A DNA stretch of 64,000 bases from Emergencia sp. (GTDB taxonomy: Bacteria; Bacillota; Clostridia; Peptostreptococcales; Anaerovoracaceae): positions 1-64,000 of the forward strand of contig JALEOD010000024.1 of the NCBI GenBank assembly GCA_022767345.1. Direction: 5' to 3'. A program made the position numbers and the translations under genes. The notes below the pieces were generated by a model, which made no database searches, had not been told where the DNA came from, and saw only the letters and a program-made list of their open reading frames with translations. Of the stretch, positions 24,154 to 32,668 are shown one piece after another; the stretch's first letter is position 1, and the number at the start of each line of letters is the position of its first letter.

Positions 24154-25329
24154 TTAATATCCTCTATATGCCTTGTGATCGGCTTTGAGTCTTGCAAGCA
24201 ATTCCTGATCAGTATAAAGTTTTGCCGCTAGAGTCAGCAGATAATTTGCTGAATTTTTAATCGCCTGATGCGTACCTGGGCAAGTCATTTCATCCGCAAA
24301 TTCCTTGGTGTGAGGATCGTAATTCTTGCCGATTCCCATCACGGGATGAAATGCCGGGCAGCGATAGTCGACATTACCGATATCGGAAGAACCTGTCATA
24401 GCGGATTTGCCTTTGATAAAATCAATTCCCAAATCCTCAAAGCACTCTTCCATAATCCTCTTTCCAATTTCACTGATATGCAGTTCATGAAACGGCGCGC
24501 CCACCAGAAACATTTCCAGTTCCGTCCGGGTTGCCATAGCCGCGGCTTTTGCGCAATCCTTGACCCACGCTGTAATATCATTGAGATCTTCTCTTTTCGG
24601 CGCTCTGGTTATAAACTCAATTTCCACCTCATCGGGTACGATATTGGAAGCTACGCCGCCTTGCTTGATAAAACCATGCATTCTGGTTTCCTGTATAACA
24701 TGCTGCCGCATCATATCGGTTGCTTCCATGAACAACCTTGCCGCATTGAGGGCATTTCTTCCCTTTTCCGGTGCCGCCGCCGCATGAGCAGGGACGCCGT
24801 GCCACTTGAACCCCAGACCATCCAATGCAATAAATTTAACTTCTGCGGTATTAATAGCACCCATGTGCACCATAGCAGCAAAATCATAACCATCGAACAC
24901 ACCGTCATCGGCCATATGGCACTTATCGCCGTTGACTTCTTCATCAGGTGTTCCGATAATATCTACACCAAAATCCAGCTGATCCTTTACCTGATTGAGT
25001 GCAAGAGCCGCAAGAACGCTGGACGCACCGCTTGCACAGTGTCCGCAGGCATGGCCAAGGCCCCGCAAAGCATCGTATTCAGCTAAAAGCGCCATTCTGT
25101 TTTTCTTCTCAGGATTGATGACGCCCTTAAATGCTGTATCAAAGCCGGCAAAAGGATATTCCACATCGATTCCGTATTTTCTCAGCAGCTCCACTATTTT
25201 GCGGGAGCTTTCATATTCCTCTGAACCTGTTTCAGGATTTTCTGCCATATAATCGTTGAGCGCGTTGACTTCTTCCTCAAAATCACTCACCTGCATGAGC
25301 AGCAAATCTCTTAACTCTTTTTCCTGCAT
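24154..25329 (-). CDS. M20D-family amidohydrolase / aminoacyl-peptidase
   Basis: A 391-residue M20D metallopeptidase-like protein (AbgB/HipO relatives). Metal-binding segments: LLAEYDALRGLGHACGHC (about 80-97), GTPDEEVNGDK, and MTGSSDIGNVD near residue 310; the dimerisation domain holds GVPAHAAAAPEKG. Such enzymes remove acyl or aminobenzoyl groups from amino acids. It is 28 bases downstream of the YfcC carrier, suggesting import followed by intracellular hydrolysis of a conjugated amino acid. Confidence 0.85.
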   Translation of the reverse strand: MQEKELRDLLLMQVSDFEEEVNALNDYMAENPETGSEEYESSRKIVELLRKYGIDVEYPFAGFDTAFKGVINPEKKNRMALLAEYDALRGLGHACGHCASGASSVLAALALNQVKDQLDFGVDIIGTPDEEVNGDKCHMADDGVFDGYDFAAMVHMGAINTAEVKFIALDGLGFKWHGVPAHAAAAPEKGRNALNAARLFMEATDMMRQHVIQETRMHGFIKQGGVASNIVPDEVEIEFITRAPKREDLNDITAWVKDCAKAAAMATRTELEMFLVGAPFHELHISEIGKRIMEECFEDLGIDFIKGKSAMTGSSDIGNVDYRCPAFHPVMGIGKNYDPHTKEFADEMTCPGTHQAIKNSANYLLTLAAKLYTDQELLARLKADHKAYRGY

Positions 25330-25357
25330 AGTAAAAGCCTCTCTTTTCTTCGCTGTT

Positions 25358-26755
25358 TTAACTATAATTCATGATAACTGCAACGACAATGAAAGCAGCC
25401 TGCAGTACAAAGAACACTGCAAAAATCGGCAGGAAGAATCTATACCATTTTCCCATCGGAATCTTTGCGATACCGCACATGATAGTGCAGGATGCAGTCG
25501 GCCATAACAGATTGGAGAATCCGTCACCGAACTGATACGCAAGAACCGCAATCTGTCTGTTCAAATCGGACAGGTCTGCCAGCGGAATCATAATCGGCAT
25601 AATTGCTGCCGCCTGACCGCTGCCGGATGGAATAAAGAAGTTCAGTACATTCTGCACGATGAGCATCGCGATACCGGTTCCCCATGCAGGAAGTCCGCTC
25701 ATCAGGCTGTTCATGCCGTGAATTACAGTATCGATGATTACACCGTTCTGCATGATGACCAGAATTGCTCTGGACATGCCGACTACAACCATAGCTACGG
25801 TCATTTCTGACAAGGATGCAATCAGGTCGGAACAAATTCCTTCTGCTCTCTTTCCTCCGATGATGGAAGAAATGATTCCGGAAATAATAAATACACCGCT
25901 CATTTCGTTGATATACCAGCCCAGCTTTAAGGAGCCGTATACAATTGTCGCAACTGTAACAACCATGCCCAGCATGATAATTTTATGTTTACCGGTAAAC
26001 TTCATATTCTCATCGCGCTCAACCTGAAATGCGGAGTAGTCCATACCGTAAAGCAGACTCTTGGTCGGGTCCTTTTTAATCTTTAAAGCATAGCGCATAA
26101 CCAGCGCAACAGAAACCAGATAGAATACAACAAAAATTAACCATCTATAGCCTAAGCCAGAGAACATTTTCAGCTGACCGAAAGTCTGCGCAATACCGAT
26201 AGTGAACGGGTTGGTGGTTGCAGATGCAAATCCCACTGCTACAGCCATGCCCGACATGCACATACCCACGATTGCGTCATAACCCAGCGCAATGGCAAGT
26301 GCTACGAAAATTGGAATTAATCCATACACTGTTTCAAATTCGCCGTAAGTGGAACCTGCTAATGCAAATACCAACATTACAACGGGTACAAACAGCTTGC
26401 TGTCCTTTGCTCTTCCATTGAGCAGCGTATTAATCATCGCAGTAAACGCGCCGGTCTGCATAACGGAATATACCCAGAAGTATCCGAACAGAATCAGGAA
26501 TATAATCTGTGCGCCGTTGATAAAGCCTTCCTGAATTGCGACAAAAAGCTTAAACGGATTGACCGGGCTCTGATCTACATAGGCAAAGCTCTCTCCATCT
26601 ACAACATTATATCCCGTCGCCTCATCCAGTACATACTGATACTGACCGGCAGGAACGATATAAGTCAAAATTGTTACCACTACAATAATGAAAAACAACA
26701 TCAACGTGCTGCTCGGAAATTGAAATTTCTTTTTCTTGTCATTTAACGTTGGCAT
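25358..26755 (-). CDS. yfcC: YfcC-family membrane carrier (C4-dicarboxylate/basic amino acid type)
   Basis: About 465 residues with 11-12 hydrophobic segments. Typical YfcC features: TILTYIVPAGQYQYVLDEATG in the first loop, the TYGEFETVYGLIP re-entrant region and NFFIPSGSGQAAAIMPIM near the C-terminus. Members transport dicarboxylates, or basic amino acids in the ArcD-like subset; neighbours favour a basic amino acid or its derivative here. The ATG at 26755 follows GAGAGGT. It is divergent from a GntR gene and has a perfect consensus promoter. Confidence 0.85.
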   Translation of the reverse strand: MPTLNDKKKKFQFPSSTLMLFFIIVVVTILTYIVPAGQYQYVLDEATGYNVVDGESFAYVDQSPVNPFKLFVAIQEGFINGAQIIFLILFGYFWVYSVMQTGAFTAMINTLLNGRAKDSKLFVPVVMLVFALAGSTYGEFETVYGLIPIFVALAIALGYDAIVGMCMSGMAVAVGFASATTNPFTIGIAQTFGQLKMFSGLGYRWLIFVVFYLVSVALVMRYALKIKKDPTKSLLYGMDYSAFQVERDENMKFTGKHKIIMLGMVVTVATIVYGSLKLGWYINEMSGVFIISGIISSIIGGKRAEGICSDLIASLSEMTVAMVVVGMSRAILVIMQNGVIIDTVIHGMNSLMSGLPAWGTGIAMLIVQNVLNFFIPSGSGQAAAIMPIMIPLADLSDLNRQIAVLAYQFGDGFSNLLWPTASCTIMCGIAKIPMGKWYRFFLPIFAVFFVLQAAFIVVAVIMNYS

Positions 26756-26858
26756 TTCATAAACCTCTCTTTCTTCCATATAGATAAAATAATTGCAACC
26801 GGCGTCATATTTAATATAAATTATAAAATATATTATATTCTCTACCGGAATTAAATAT

Positions 26859-26887
26859 ATTATATACAAAGAATTTCATCGTGTCAA
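26859..26887 (-). promoter_or_regulatory. Consensus sigma-A promoter of the yfcC operon
   Basis: TTGACA (26887-26882), 17-base spacer, TATAAT (26864-26859), read on the minus strand. It is a perfect match, so repression rather than activation is the likely mode of control. Confidence 0.85.
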
Positions 26888-26935
26888 TACTGAATCTGAG
26901 TTTTCAGATAAATTTATAATTCTTGTCGAATTATA

Positions 26936-26964
26936 TTGACGAAAGAATCCAACCGTTATATATT
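26936..26964 (+). promoter_or_regulatory. Sigma-A promoter of the GntR gene
   Basis: TTGACG (26936-26941), 17-base spacer, TATATT (26959-26964). Both divergent -10 regions sit in similar TATATTATATA sequences, a possible shared operator for the GntR protein. Confidence 0.7.
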
Positions 26965-26999
26965 ATATATAGTGTAAGAAGTTTGAGAGGAAAGCATCT

Positions 27000-27647
27000 A
27001 TGGAAAGATTTAAAACATTAAAAGACCACGTCTATGACTATATTGCTGAGCAGATACGTGACGGCGCCCTTCTTCCGGAGAAGCGCGTCAATGAAAATGT
27101 CATTTGCGAAGAATTAAATATCAGCCGCACCCCTGTCCGCGAAGCCTTAATCCAGCTGGCTGCGGAAGGAGTTTTGGAAAACCGTGCCCGTAAAGGTTTT
27201 GTCATCAAAGCCATGAGCCAGACCGACATAAAAGAAATTTACGCAGTAATCGGTCTCCTTGACGGTTACGCCGCAAAACTGGCATGTGACAAGCTGACAG
27301 AGCAGGATTATGCGGATATGGCATTTTACATTGATGCCATGGAGCTTGCCATCAATTCGGGAAACTATGAAATGTACTACAAACAGCAGATTACATTCCA
27401 CCAGCTGTACATCGACAAATGCGGCAACGACACTCTGATTGATACCATTGCCAAGACAAAGAATAAACTGCTGAAAAAGACCTATATTGATGACGACAAG
27501 ACTCTGAAAGAGGTCTTCGATATGACCAATAATGAGCACAGAAAAATTCTGGAACTTTTTAAAGCAAAAGATAAGGAAACGCTGTTCCACTACATCGCCG
27601 ACACACACTGGATGCCGGACTATGCGACCTACGATATGATTGTATAA
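27000..27647 (+). CDS. GntR-family regulator, FadR subfamily
   Basis: A 215-residue regulator: winged HTH (about 5-70; KRVNENVICEELNISRTPVREALIQLAAEGVL carries the GntR signature) and an all-helical FCD ligand-binding domain, with candidate metal-ligand histidines in QITFHQLYI, NNEHRKI and ADTHWMP. FCD domains bind small carboxylates or amino acids. Divergent placement implies control of yfcC and its own gene. Confidence 0.9.
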   Translation: MERFKTLKDHVYDYIAEQIRDGALLPEKRVNENVICEELNISRTPVREALIQLAAEGVLENRARKGFVIKAMSQTDIKEIYAVIGLLDGYAAKLACDKLTEQDYADMAFYIDAMELAINSGNYEMYYKQQITFHQLYIDKCGNDTLIDTIAKTKNKLLKKTYIDDDKTLKEVFDMTNNEHRKILELFKAKDKETLFHYIADTHWMPDYATYDMIV

Positions 27648-27667
27648 GTACTGTGACTGAGGAAGGA

Positions 27668-27714
27668 AAGATGGCGCATCAGCGAAAATAATCACTGGCG
27701 CGGCATCTTTTTAT
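27668..27714 (+). terminator. Terminator after the GntR gene
   Basis: AAAGATGGCGC (27668-27678) pairs imperfectly with GCGCGGCATCTTT (27698-27710), with a run of T to 27713. Stem has a bulge; moderately convincing. Confidence 0.65.
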
Positions 27715-27778
27715 GTGCAAAAAGCAAAAAAAAATGCCAATTCAACCCTTGACATTTCTTCTCTTATCCAAGAATAAA

Positions 27779-27852
27779 CAGGGAAAAAACCTCGCAATGT
27801 AAACTATAAACCAACATACAGAAGATACTCTTCTGTATGAAATTTTTCCCTG
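27779..27852. other. Compact two-stem element downstream of rlmH
   Basis: Outer stem CAGGGAAAAA / TTTTTCCCTG encloses a perfect 11-bp hairpin CATACAGAAGA / TCTTCTGTATG (27815-27839, 3-base loop) and an unpaired 25-base strand. It is followed by no T tract on the minus strand other than within the stem. It could end rlmH transcripts, be a small structured RNA, or be a degenerate mobile repeat. It lies between the converging GntR and rlmH genes; nothing else is seen in 27715-27914. Confidence 0.5.
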
Positions 27853-27914
27853 CTCATTTTGAACTACTCTTATTATAATCCTTTTTTCGCAAAAGTAAAT
27901 ACCTATGAATGAAG

Positions 27915-28394
27915 TTATTTATGATAAGTCTCATTTCTCATGATTTTAAAACTCCTATACACCTGTTCCAGCAGAATCACTCTCATCATCTGATGTGGAA
28001 AAGTCATCTCGGAAAAGGAAAGTTTAAAATCTGCCCGTCTGCTGACTTCTTCGGAAAGACCCAGACTGCCTCCGATGACAAAAGCGATATTGCTGTCGCC
28101 GGAAAGACCCAGCTGTTCTATCTTTTCTGCCAGCTTTTCTGAAGAAAGCATTTTTCCTTTAACCTCCAGGGTGATGACATACATGTTGTCTTTAATTCGC
28201 TTTAAAATCTCCCTGCCTTCAGCCTCTTTCACGGCAAGCTCCTCGGCCGGTCCTGCCTTATCGGGCAGTCTGGATTCCTTCAACTCTACCACCTCAAGGC
28301 TGCAGTAGCCTCGAAGTCTTTTGCTGTACTCTTCCACTGCCTGAGTCCAATATTTTTCCTTCAACTTTCCAATACAGATAATTGCAATGTTCAT
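27915..28394 (-). CDS. rlmH: 23S rRNA (pseudouridine1915-N3)-methyltransferase RlmH
   Basis: A 159-residue SPOUT methyltransferase. The C-terminal knot is visible as IAFVIGGSLGLSEEV and SFSEMTFPHQMMRVILLEQVYR, with the diagnostic HQ. It methylates pseudouridine 1915 of 23S rRNA in the assembled 70S ribosome. It begins three bases after the YycJ-like gene, a common pairing near the origin in Firmicutes. Confidence 0.95.
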   Translation of the reverse strand: MNIAIICIGKLKEKYWTQAVEEYSKRLRGYCSLEVVELKESRLPDKAGPAEELAVKEAEGREILKRIKDNMYVITLEVKGKMLSSEKLAEKIEQLGLSGDSNIAFVIGGSLGLSEEVSRRADFKLSFSEMTFPHQMMRVILLEQVYRSFKIMRNETYHK

Positions 28395-28397
28395 GTA

Positions 28398-29207
28398 TTA
28401 TATTTCCATTTCTTTTCCAATTTGATCTCTTTTGGCAATATCTAACATCAAATCTTTGTCTATGTAAAAATCCTTTTCAAATAAAATATTGCGAATGGTC
28501 AAATACGCTTGTTCTGGCGTATTGTTTTCTCTGCTCAAATGTGCCAGCACCACCTGCGGCATTTCCATGCAGCCCTTTTCCTGCCGTTCCCGCAGCATTT
28601 TGCAGAGACATTCACCCGCTGCTTCATTGGACAGATGACCCTCATCGCCTAAGATTCTCCGCTTCAGGTAATACGGATATGCGCCCATCTTCAAAATATT
28701 GACCTCGTGATTAGCTTCCAGTACTAATAAATCCGCTTTTACAATCTGCGCGAAAATTTCCTCGGAAATGTATCCGGTGTCGGTGACGATGGTAACCTGC
28801 CGTCCCTGATGAATCAGCGAATAACCCAAAGGCTCCGCCGCATCATGAGAAATACCAAAAGGAAGCACTGTGATATCACCGATTTGCAGTCTTTCTGATG
28901 CTCCGATGGCACGAGCTTTGTCCCCTTCAATTTTCTCCATCACAGCGGACAGCGTTCCTGCAGAGCCGTAAACCTTAGCGCTGGTCGCCTTTTTGCTGAG
29001 CATCTTCAAACTCTTCACGTGGTCCGTATGCTCGTGAGTCACCAAAATTCCGTCCACGTCTTCCGCTGCCATATCGTGCGTCGCAAGCCCTTCCAGAATT
29101 CGCTTTCCGGTAATGCCCACATCTATTAAAATTGTCGTGCTTTCGCTTCTTGCCATATAGCAGTTGCCGGAGCTTCCGCTGGCAAAAGAACAAAACTTAA
29201 ACGCCAT
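28398..29207 (-). CDS. walJ: Metallo-beta-lactamase-fold hydrolase, YycJ/WalJ type
   Basis: A 269-residue MBL-fold protein with metal motif THEHTDH (HxHxDH) in GILVTHEHTDHVKSL, preceded by SSGNCYMARSESTTILIDVG and followed by FGISHDAAEPLGY, IVTDTGYI and LEANHE. YycJ homologues are 5'-3' exonuclease-like proteins linked to replication and wall-metabolism coordination. ATG preceded by GAGGTAAGAG. Confidence 0.88.
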   Translation of the reverse strand: MAFKFCSFASGSSGNCYMARSESTTILIDVGITGKRILEGLATHDMAAEDVDGILVTHEHTDHVKSLKMLSKKATSAKVYGSAGTLSAVMEKIEGDKARAIGASERLQIGDITVLPFGISHDAAEPLGYSLIHQGRQVTIVTDTGYISEEIFAQIVKADLLVLEANHEVNILKMGAYPYYLKRRILGDEGHLSNEAAGECLCKMLRERQEKGCMEMPQVVLAHLSRENNTPEQAYLTIRNILFEKDFYIDKDLMLDIAKRDQIGKEMEI

Positions 29208-29336
29208 CTCTTACCTCGTCCATTTAAAAATCACAAAAATTATTGTATCATGTTTTCGTGGATAGTGCCATACCTAATTCCTGTACCAGAACTTCGCTGT
29301 ATCCTTGCAGCATTCTACATCTTTTCCTACAGCAGC

Positions 29337-29602
29337 TTAACCTAAAAATCGTATTTTTAAAAAATGTGTATAAGCATGTCCACAAATCTTAACCCAGAAA
29401 TCGAATTTGCAAAAAATATGTATAAGACATGAGGGCAAGGGATACACACAGCCAGCACCCTGCCTTGATTTTTTCTCTGGAATCCTGCATATTCTTTAAA
29501 ATCTACCAAATATATGCCAAATCTTGCGTCACGCAAAAGTTCTGTGACCCAAAGCCGAGAGTCCCTTATACATATTTTTTTGAAATCAGTAATTTAGGTT
29601 AA
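29337..29602. repeat. Three copies of a 38-base motif, two direct and one inverted
   Basis: Copies at 29337-29374 (+), 29389-29426 (+) and 29565-29602 (-), each beginning TTAACC and ending ATRTGTATAAG with an A-rich centre (AAATCG...AAAAAAT). Copies two and three face each other and bound a 214-base segment, as terminal inverted repeats of a miniature element would. No open reading frame lies inside. The rest of the 29208-29632 gap shows nothing else recognisable. Confidence 0.6.
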
Positions 29603-29632
29603 ATTTACCCCCTTCGAAAAATAGGGGTGTAT

Positions 29633-29842
29633 TTAATTGTTCCTCCGCTTCCTGTAATAGATTACGCAAAAATCGAAAAGGACCAGTCCCCAGATTATAA
29701 TCATCAAAAAAAGACCTGTCTGCCACAGCATGTCGTAACCCGAAACAAAACGCCAGACTATCACTGAGACAATCACCTCGCAAAGAAGAATATCCAGCAT
29801 CCGGCTTTTACTGATTTCATAGCTGGTCTCCTTTCCCTTCAT
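29633..29842 (-). CDS. Small two-segment membrane protein of unknown function
   Basis: About 69 residues, with hydrophobic stretches LLCEVIVSVIVWRFV and LFLMIIIWGLVLFDFCVIYY and a basic tail YYRKRRNN. I do not recognise it. The start is uncertain: the ATG at 29842 overlaps the best -10 box (TATAAT, 29846-29841), so translation may instead begin at the ATG at 29800. A good ribosome site (AAAGGAGA) serves an ATG in another frame that would give only a 15-residue peptide. Confidence 0.45.
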   Translation of the reverse strand: MKGKETSYEISKSRMLDILLCEVIVSVIVWRFVSGYDMLWQTGLFLMIIIWGLVLFDFCVIYYRKRRNN

Positions 29843-29939
29843 TATAGCATACTTTTTTATCATCACAAAAATTTCCGTTGTACTTTTTAGCAAAATAAGG
29901 CATAATAGTATGTGTGAAAAAATTACAAAGGGGATACCA

Positions 29940-30491
29940 ATGATGATTTTGAGAATTTACACGGACGGCGGCTGTTCAGGAAATCAGAGCAGCGAGAACG
30001 CCGGCGGCTGGGGTGCCATTTTGGAATTTGGCGAACACAAGAAGGAGATGTTCGGCGGTGAGGCGAATACCACCAACAACCGCATGGAGCTGACCGCAGT
30101 CATCGAGGCATTTAAAGCCCTCAATAAAGATGGACAGACTGTTGAGGTTTTCTCTGACAGCGCTTACGTTTCCAACTGCTTCCGCGAAAAGTGGTACGAA
30201 AGCTGGGAAAAGAATAAATGGCGCAATGCCGCCAAGAAATCCGTAGAGAACCAGGACCTTTGGAAGGAACTTCTGGCACTGGTGCGAAAGCATGACGTGA
30301 AGTTTTTCCGCGTCAAGGGGCACGTCAACCTGAACAGCAAAGCTACAGACTTTGATAAACTTTACACGAAATTCGTCGGCTGGAACGGAAGCCGTTTTTC
30401 CTTCGACGATTTCAAATATATCACTGCGATGAACAACCGTGCCGACGAACTGGCAAATATGGGAATCAGTCGCATCAAAGGAGAATCTTAA
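29940..30491 (+). CDS. rnhA: Ribonuclease HI
   Basis: A 183-residue RNase H1 that removes RNA from RNA-DNA hybrids. Catalytic carboxylates are in order: Asp in IYTDGGCSGN, Glu in NNRMELTAV, Asp in VFSDSAYV and Asp in NNRADELA. It is longer than the ~155-residue E. coli enzyme because of an insertion before the last motif (ATDFDKLYTKFVGWNGSRFSFDD). ATG at 29940 follows AAAGGGG. The CofE-like gene starts two bases after its stop. Confidence 0.93.
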   Translation: MMILRIYTDGGCSGNQSSENAGGWGAILEFGEHKKEMFGGEANTTNNRMELTAVIEAFKALNKDGQTVEVFSDSAYVSNCFREKWYESWEKNKWRNAAKKSVENQDLWKELLALVRKHDVKFFRVKGHVNLNSKATDFDKLYTKFVGWNGSRFSFDDFKYITAMNNRADELANMGISRIKGES

Positions 30492-30492
30492 A

Positions 30493-31683
30493 ATGGAAAG
30501 AAAAGTAGGAACAGTATCCAGAGGGCTTAGAGCTCCCATCATAAAAGAGGGCGAGGATCTTGCCCAGATTGTCATCGACACAGTCATGGACGCAGCAGCG
30601 GCCGGCGAATTCACAATCAAAGACAGAGATATTCTGGCCGTTACAGAATCCATTCTGGCAAGAGCGCAGGCGAACTACGCTACCACTGACCAGATTGCCG
30701 CAGACGTAAAGGCAAAACTCGGCGGAGAAACCATAGGCGTTATCTTCCCGATTCTTTCAAGAAACAGATTTGCCATCTGTCTGCGCGGTATCGCAAAGGG
30801 CGCTAAGAAGATTGTCTTAATGCTCAGCTATCCATCCGACGAAGTAGGCAATCATCTGGTCGACATCGACCTTTTGGACGAAAAAGGCATCAATCCGTAC
30901 TCCGATGTACTGACCCAGGCGCGCTTTGAGGAACTCTTCGGAAAATCCAAGCACACCTTCACCGGCATGGATTATGTGAATTATTATAAGGAACTCATTG
31001 AAGAAGAAGGCGCAGAAGCAGAAGTCATCTTCTCCAACAATCCGAAATCCATCCTTGCATATACGAAGAACGTTTTAACCTGCGACATCCACACCAGAGC
31101 ACGCTCCAAGAGACTCCTCAAAGAAGGCGGCGCAGAGGTAGTTCTGGGTATGGACGATATCTTGACCGCAAGCGTAGACGGCAGCGGCTACAATGACAAA
31201 TACGGTCTGCTGGGTTCCAATAAAGCAACCGAAAACAGCGTAAAACTCTTCCCAATTCACTGTCAGGAATTTGTTGACGGCATCCAGAGGAAAATTAACG
31301 TTCTTACCGGCAAAACCATCGAAGTTATGGTTTACGGCGACGGCGCATTCAAAGATCCAGTAGGAAAAATCTGGGAACTGGCTGACCCTATCGTATCCCC
31401 AGGATACACCAAAGGTCTCGACGGCACGCCGAACGAAATAAAACTGAAATATCTTGCTGACAATGAATTCGCAGATTTGAAAGGTGACGAACTGAAAGCC
31501 GCAATCAGCGAATACATAAAGAACAAGGACGCAGAACTGGGTGACTCCATGGTTGCAGAAGGCACCACACCTAGAAGACTGACAGACCTGATCGGTTCTT
31601 TATGTGACTTAACCAGCGGCAGCGGCGATAAAGGCACACCGTTCATCTACATTCAGGGATATTTCGATAACTATACGAACTAA
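30493..31683 (+). CDS. CofE-like (coenzyme F420-0:L-glutamate ligase family) protein
   Basis: About 396 residues resembling the CofE/FbiB ligase family: AAGEFTIKDRDILAVTESILARAQ matches its N-terminal signature, and TARSKRLLKEGGAEVVLGMDD with VYGDGAFKDPVGKIWELADP matches later conserved blocks. CofE adds glutamates to F420-0, but this class of organism is not known to make F420, so the substrate may be another gamma-glutamyl acceptor. AAGGAGAATC precedes ATG; it is translationally linked to rnhA. Confidence 0.75.
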   Translation: MERKVGTVSRGLRAPIIKEGEDLAQIVIDTVMDAAAAGEFTIKDRDILAVTESILARAQANYATTDQIAADVKAKLGGETIGVIFPILSRNRFAICLRGIAKGAKKIVLMLSYPSDEVGNHLVDIDLLDEKGINPYSDVLTQARFEELFGKSKHTFTGMDYVNYYKELIEEEGAEAEVIFSNNPKSILAYTKNVLTCDIHTRARSKRLLKEGGAEVVLGMDDILTASVDGSGYNDKYGLLGSNKATENSVKLFPIHCQEFVDGIQRKINVLTGKTIEVMVYGDGAFKDPVGKIWELADPIVSPGYTKGLDGTPNEIKLKYLADNEFADLKGDELKAAISEYIKNKDAELGDSMVAEGTTPRRLTDLIGSLCDLTSGSGDKGTPFIYIQGYFDNYTN

Positions 31684-31695
31684 AATACAATAAAG

Positions 31696-31738
31696 CACAG
31701 CGGCTCTTCCTGATAATTTCCGGATGGGTCGCTTTTTT
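31696..31738 (+). terminator. Terminator after the CofE-like gene
   Basis: AGCGGCTCTTCC pairs with GGATGGGTCGCT (with G-U pairs and mismatches) and is followed by TTTTTT. Imperfect but well placed, 15 bases past the stop. Confidence 0.6.
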
Positions 31739-31877
31739 CTTTCTTCTCTTCTGTGTTTATTTATAATTCTATTGTTTAAGCAAATATTTCTTATAAATTT
31801 TTTCATAATATAACAAAGAAGAAAACAAAAATTACAGTTTGGACTATAGATTTTCATCAATCCTATGTCGGTTTTCA

Positions 31878-31906
31878 TTGACGTTTGTATATAAATTTCT
31901 TATAAT
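31878..31906 (+). promoter_or_regulatory. Sigma-A promoter of the orphan membrane-anchored gene
   Basis: TTGACG (31878-31883), 17-base spacer, TATAAT (31901-31906), about 55 bases before the ATG at 31962, which follows GGAGGTCC. Confidence 0.8.
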
Positions 31907-31961
31907 TATTTATAATGTCACTTGTGTTTTCTAAATAATTTCCTACAAATGGAGGTCCACT

Positions 31962-32513
31962 ATGAAAACAAAAAAATATTTTACATTGGTAATTTCTGTG
32001 TTTTTAATACTCTGCCTTATTTTTAATGGTCTTCTGGACCGAAATAATCAAGACCTGCAAAAAGGAATCGATGAAGCGCTGACTTTGAATCTAATCAGTA
32101 TAGACGAATTGATTGATCAGGATACGGAAAAACTAAAAGTCTTTAAACTATACTTCGACGAAACCAAGTTTACTGATTACTGGAAAAAAAATTATACAAA
32201 ATACGATACGCAGCTTCGCACAATTCATGCAATCGCGAAATCGTCTTCTGCATATCAAGGTTATGATTTAAAAAAATTAAGATATTACCTATTTGATTTA
32301 TATACTAAGGCAGATGCAGAAACTTTAACAAAGACCGATTTGGAACTGCTTTTAAAGATTTTTGAACAATGGCAATCTTTTCCTTGGGAACAATTGGACA
32401 AAAGCTGCATGAATGGCAGCCAAAGAGAATATTACAATTTCAAAAACGATGATGGCAAGGTGAAAGATAGTATCCAAAAAGTTCTTGACTTGATTCCGGA
32501 AGACACATTATAA
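31962..32513 (+). CDS. Orphan membrane-anchored or secreted protein
   Basis: 183 residues: basic start MKTKKYF, hydrophobic segment TLVISVFLILCLIFNGLL (8-25), then a charged, mostly helical extracytoplasmic domain rich in Lys, Asp, Tyr and Leu. A Cys at 18 lies within the hydrophobic stretch but the context is not a convincing lipobox. No domain recognised. It is more AT-rich than its neighbours and is flanked by its own promoter and terminator, so it is a self-contained unit, possibly acquired. Confidence 0.7.
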   Translation: MKTKKYFTLVISVFLILCLIFNGLLDRNNQDLQKGIDEALTLNLISIDELIDQDTEKLKVFKLYFDETKFTDYWKKNYTKYDTQLRTIHAIAKSSSAYQGYDLKKLRYYLFDLYTKADAETLTKTDLELLLKIFEQWQSFPWEQLDKSCMNGSQREYYNFKNDDGKVKDSIQKVLDLIPEDTL

Positions 32514-32527
32514 ATTGCAACTGCAAA

Positions 32528-32567
32528 AGGGCGGCTTTATCAGACAAATTCTGACATAAGCCGCCCT
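32528..32567. terminator. Strong bidirectional terminator
   Basis: Perfect 10-bp stem AGGGCGGCTT / AAGCCGCCCT with an inner CAGA / TCTG helix, between the orphan gene and the converging HipA-like gene. T runs are short. Confidence 0.75.
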
Positions 32568-32668
32568 GTTATATTTCACTGCTGTAAATCACTTTTCTAC
32601 ACCGTGATTTTTACTTTTTCTTACCTGCAAGTTGAAGAAAACTCCTAGAGCAGGTAGCTTGATGCTTC

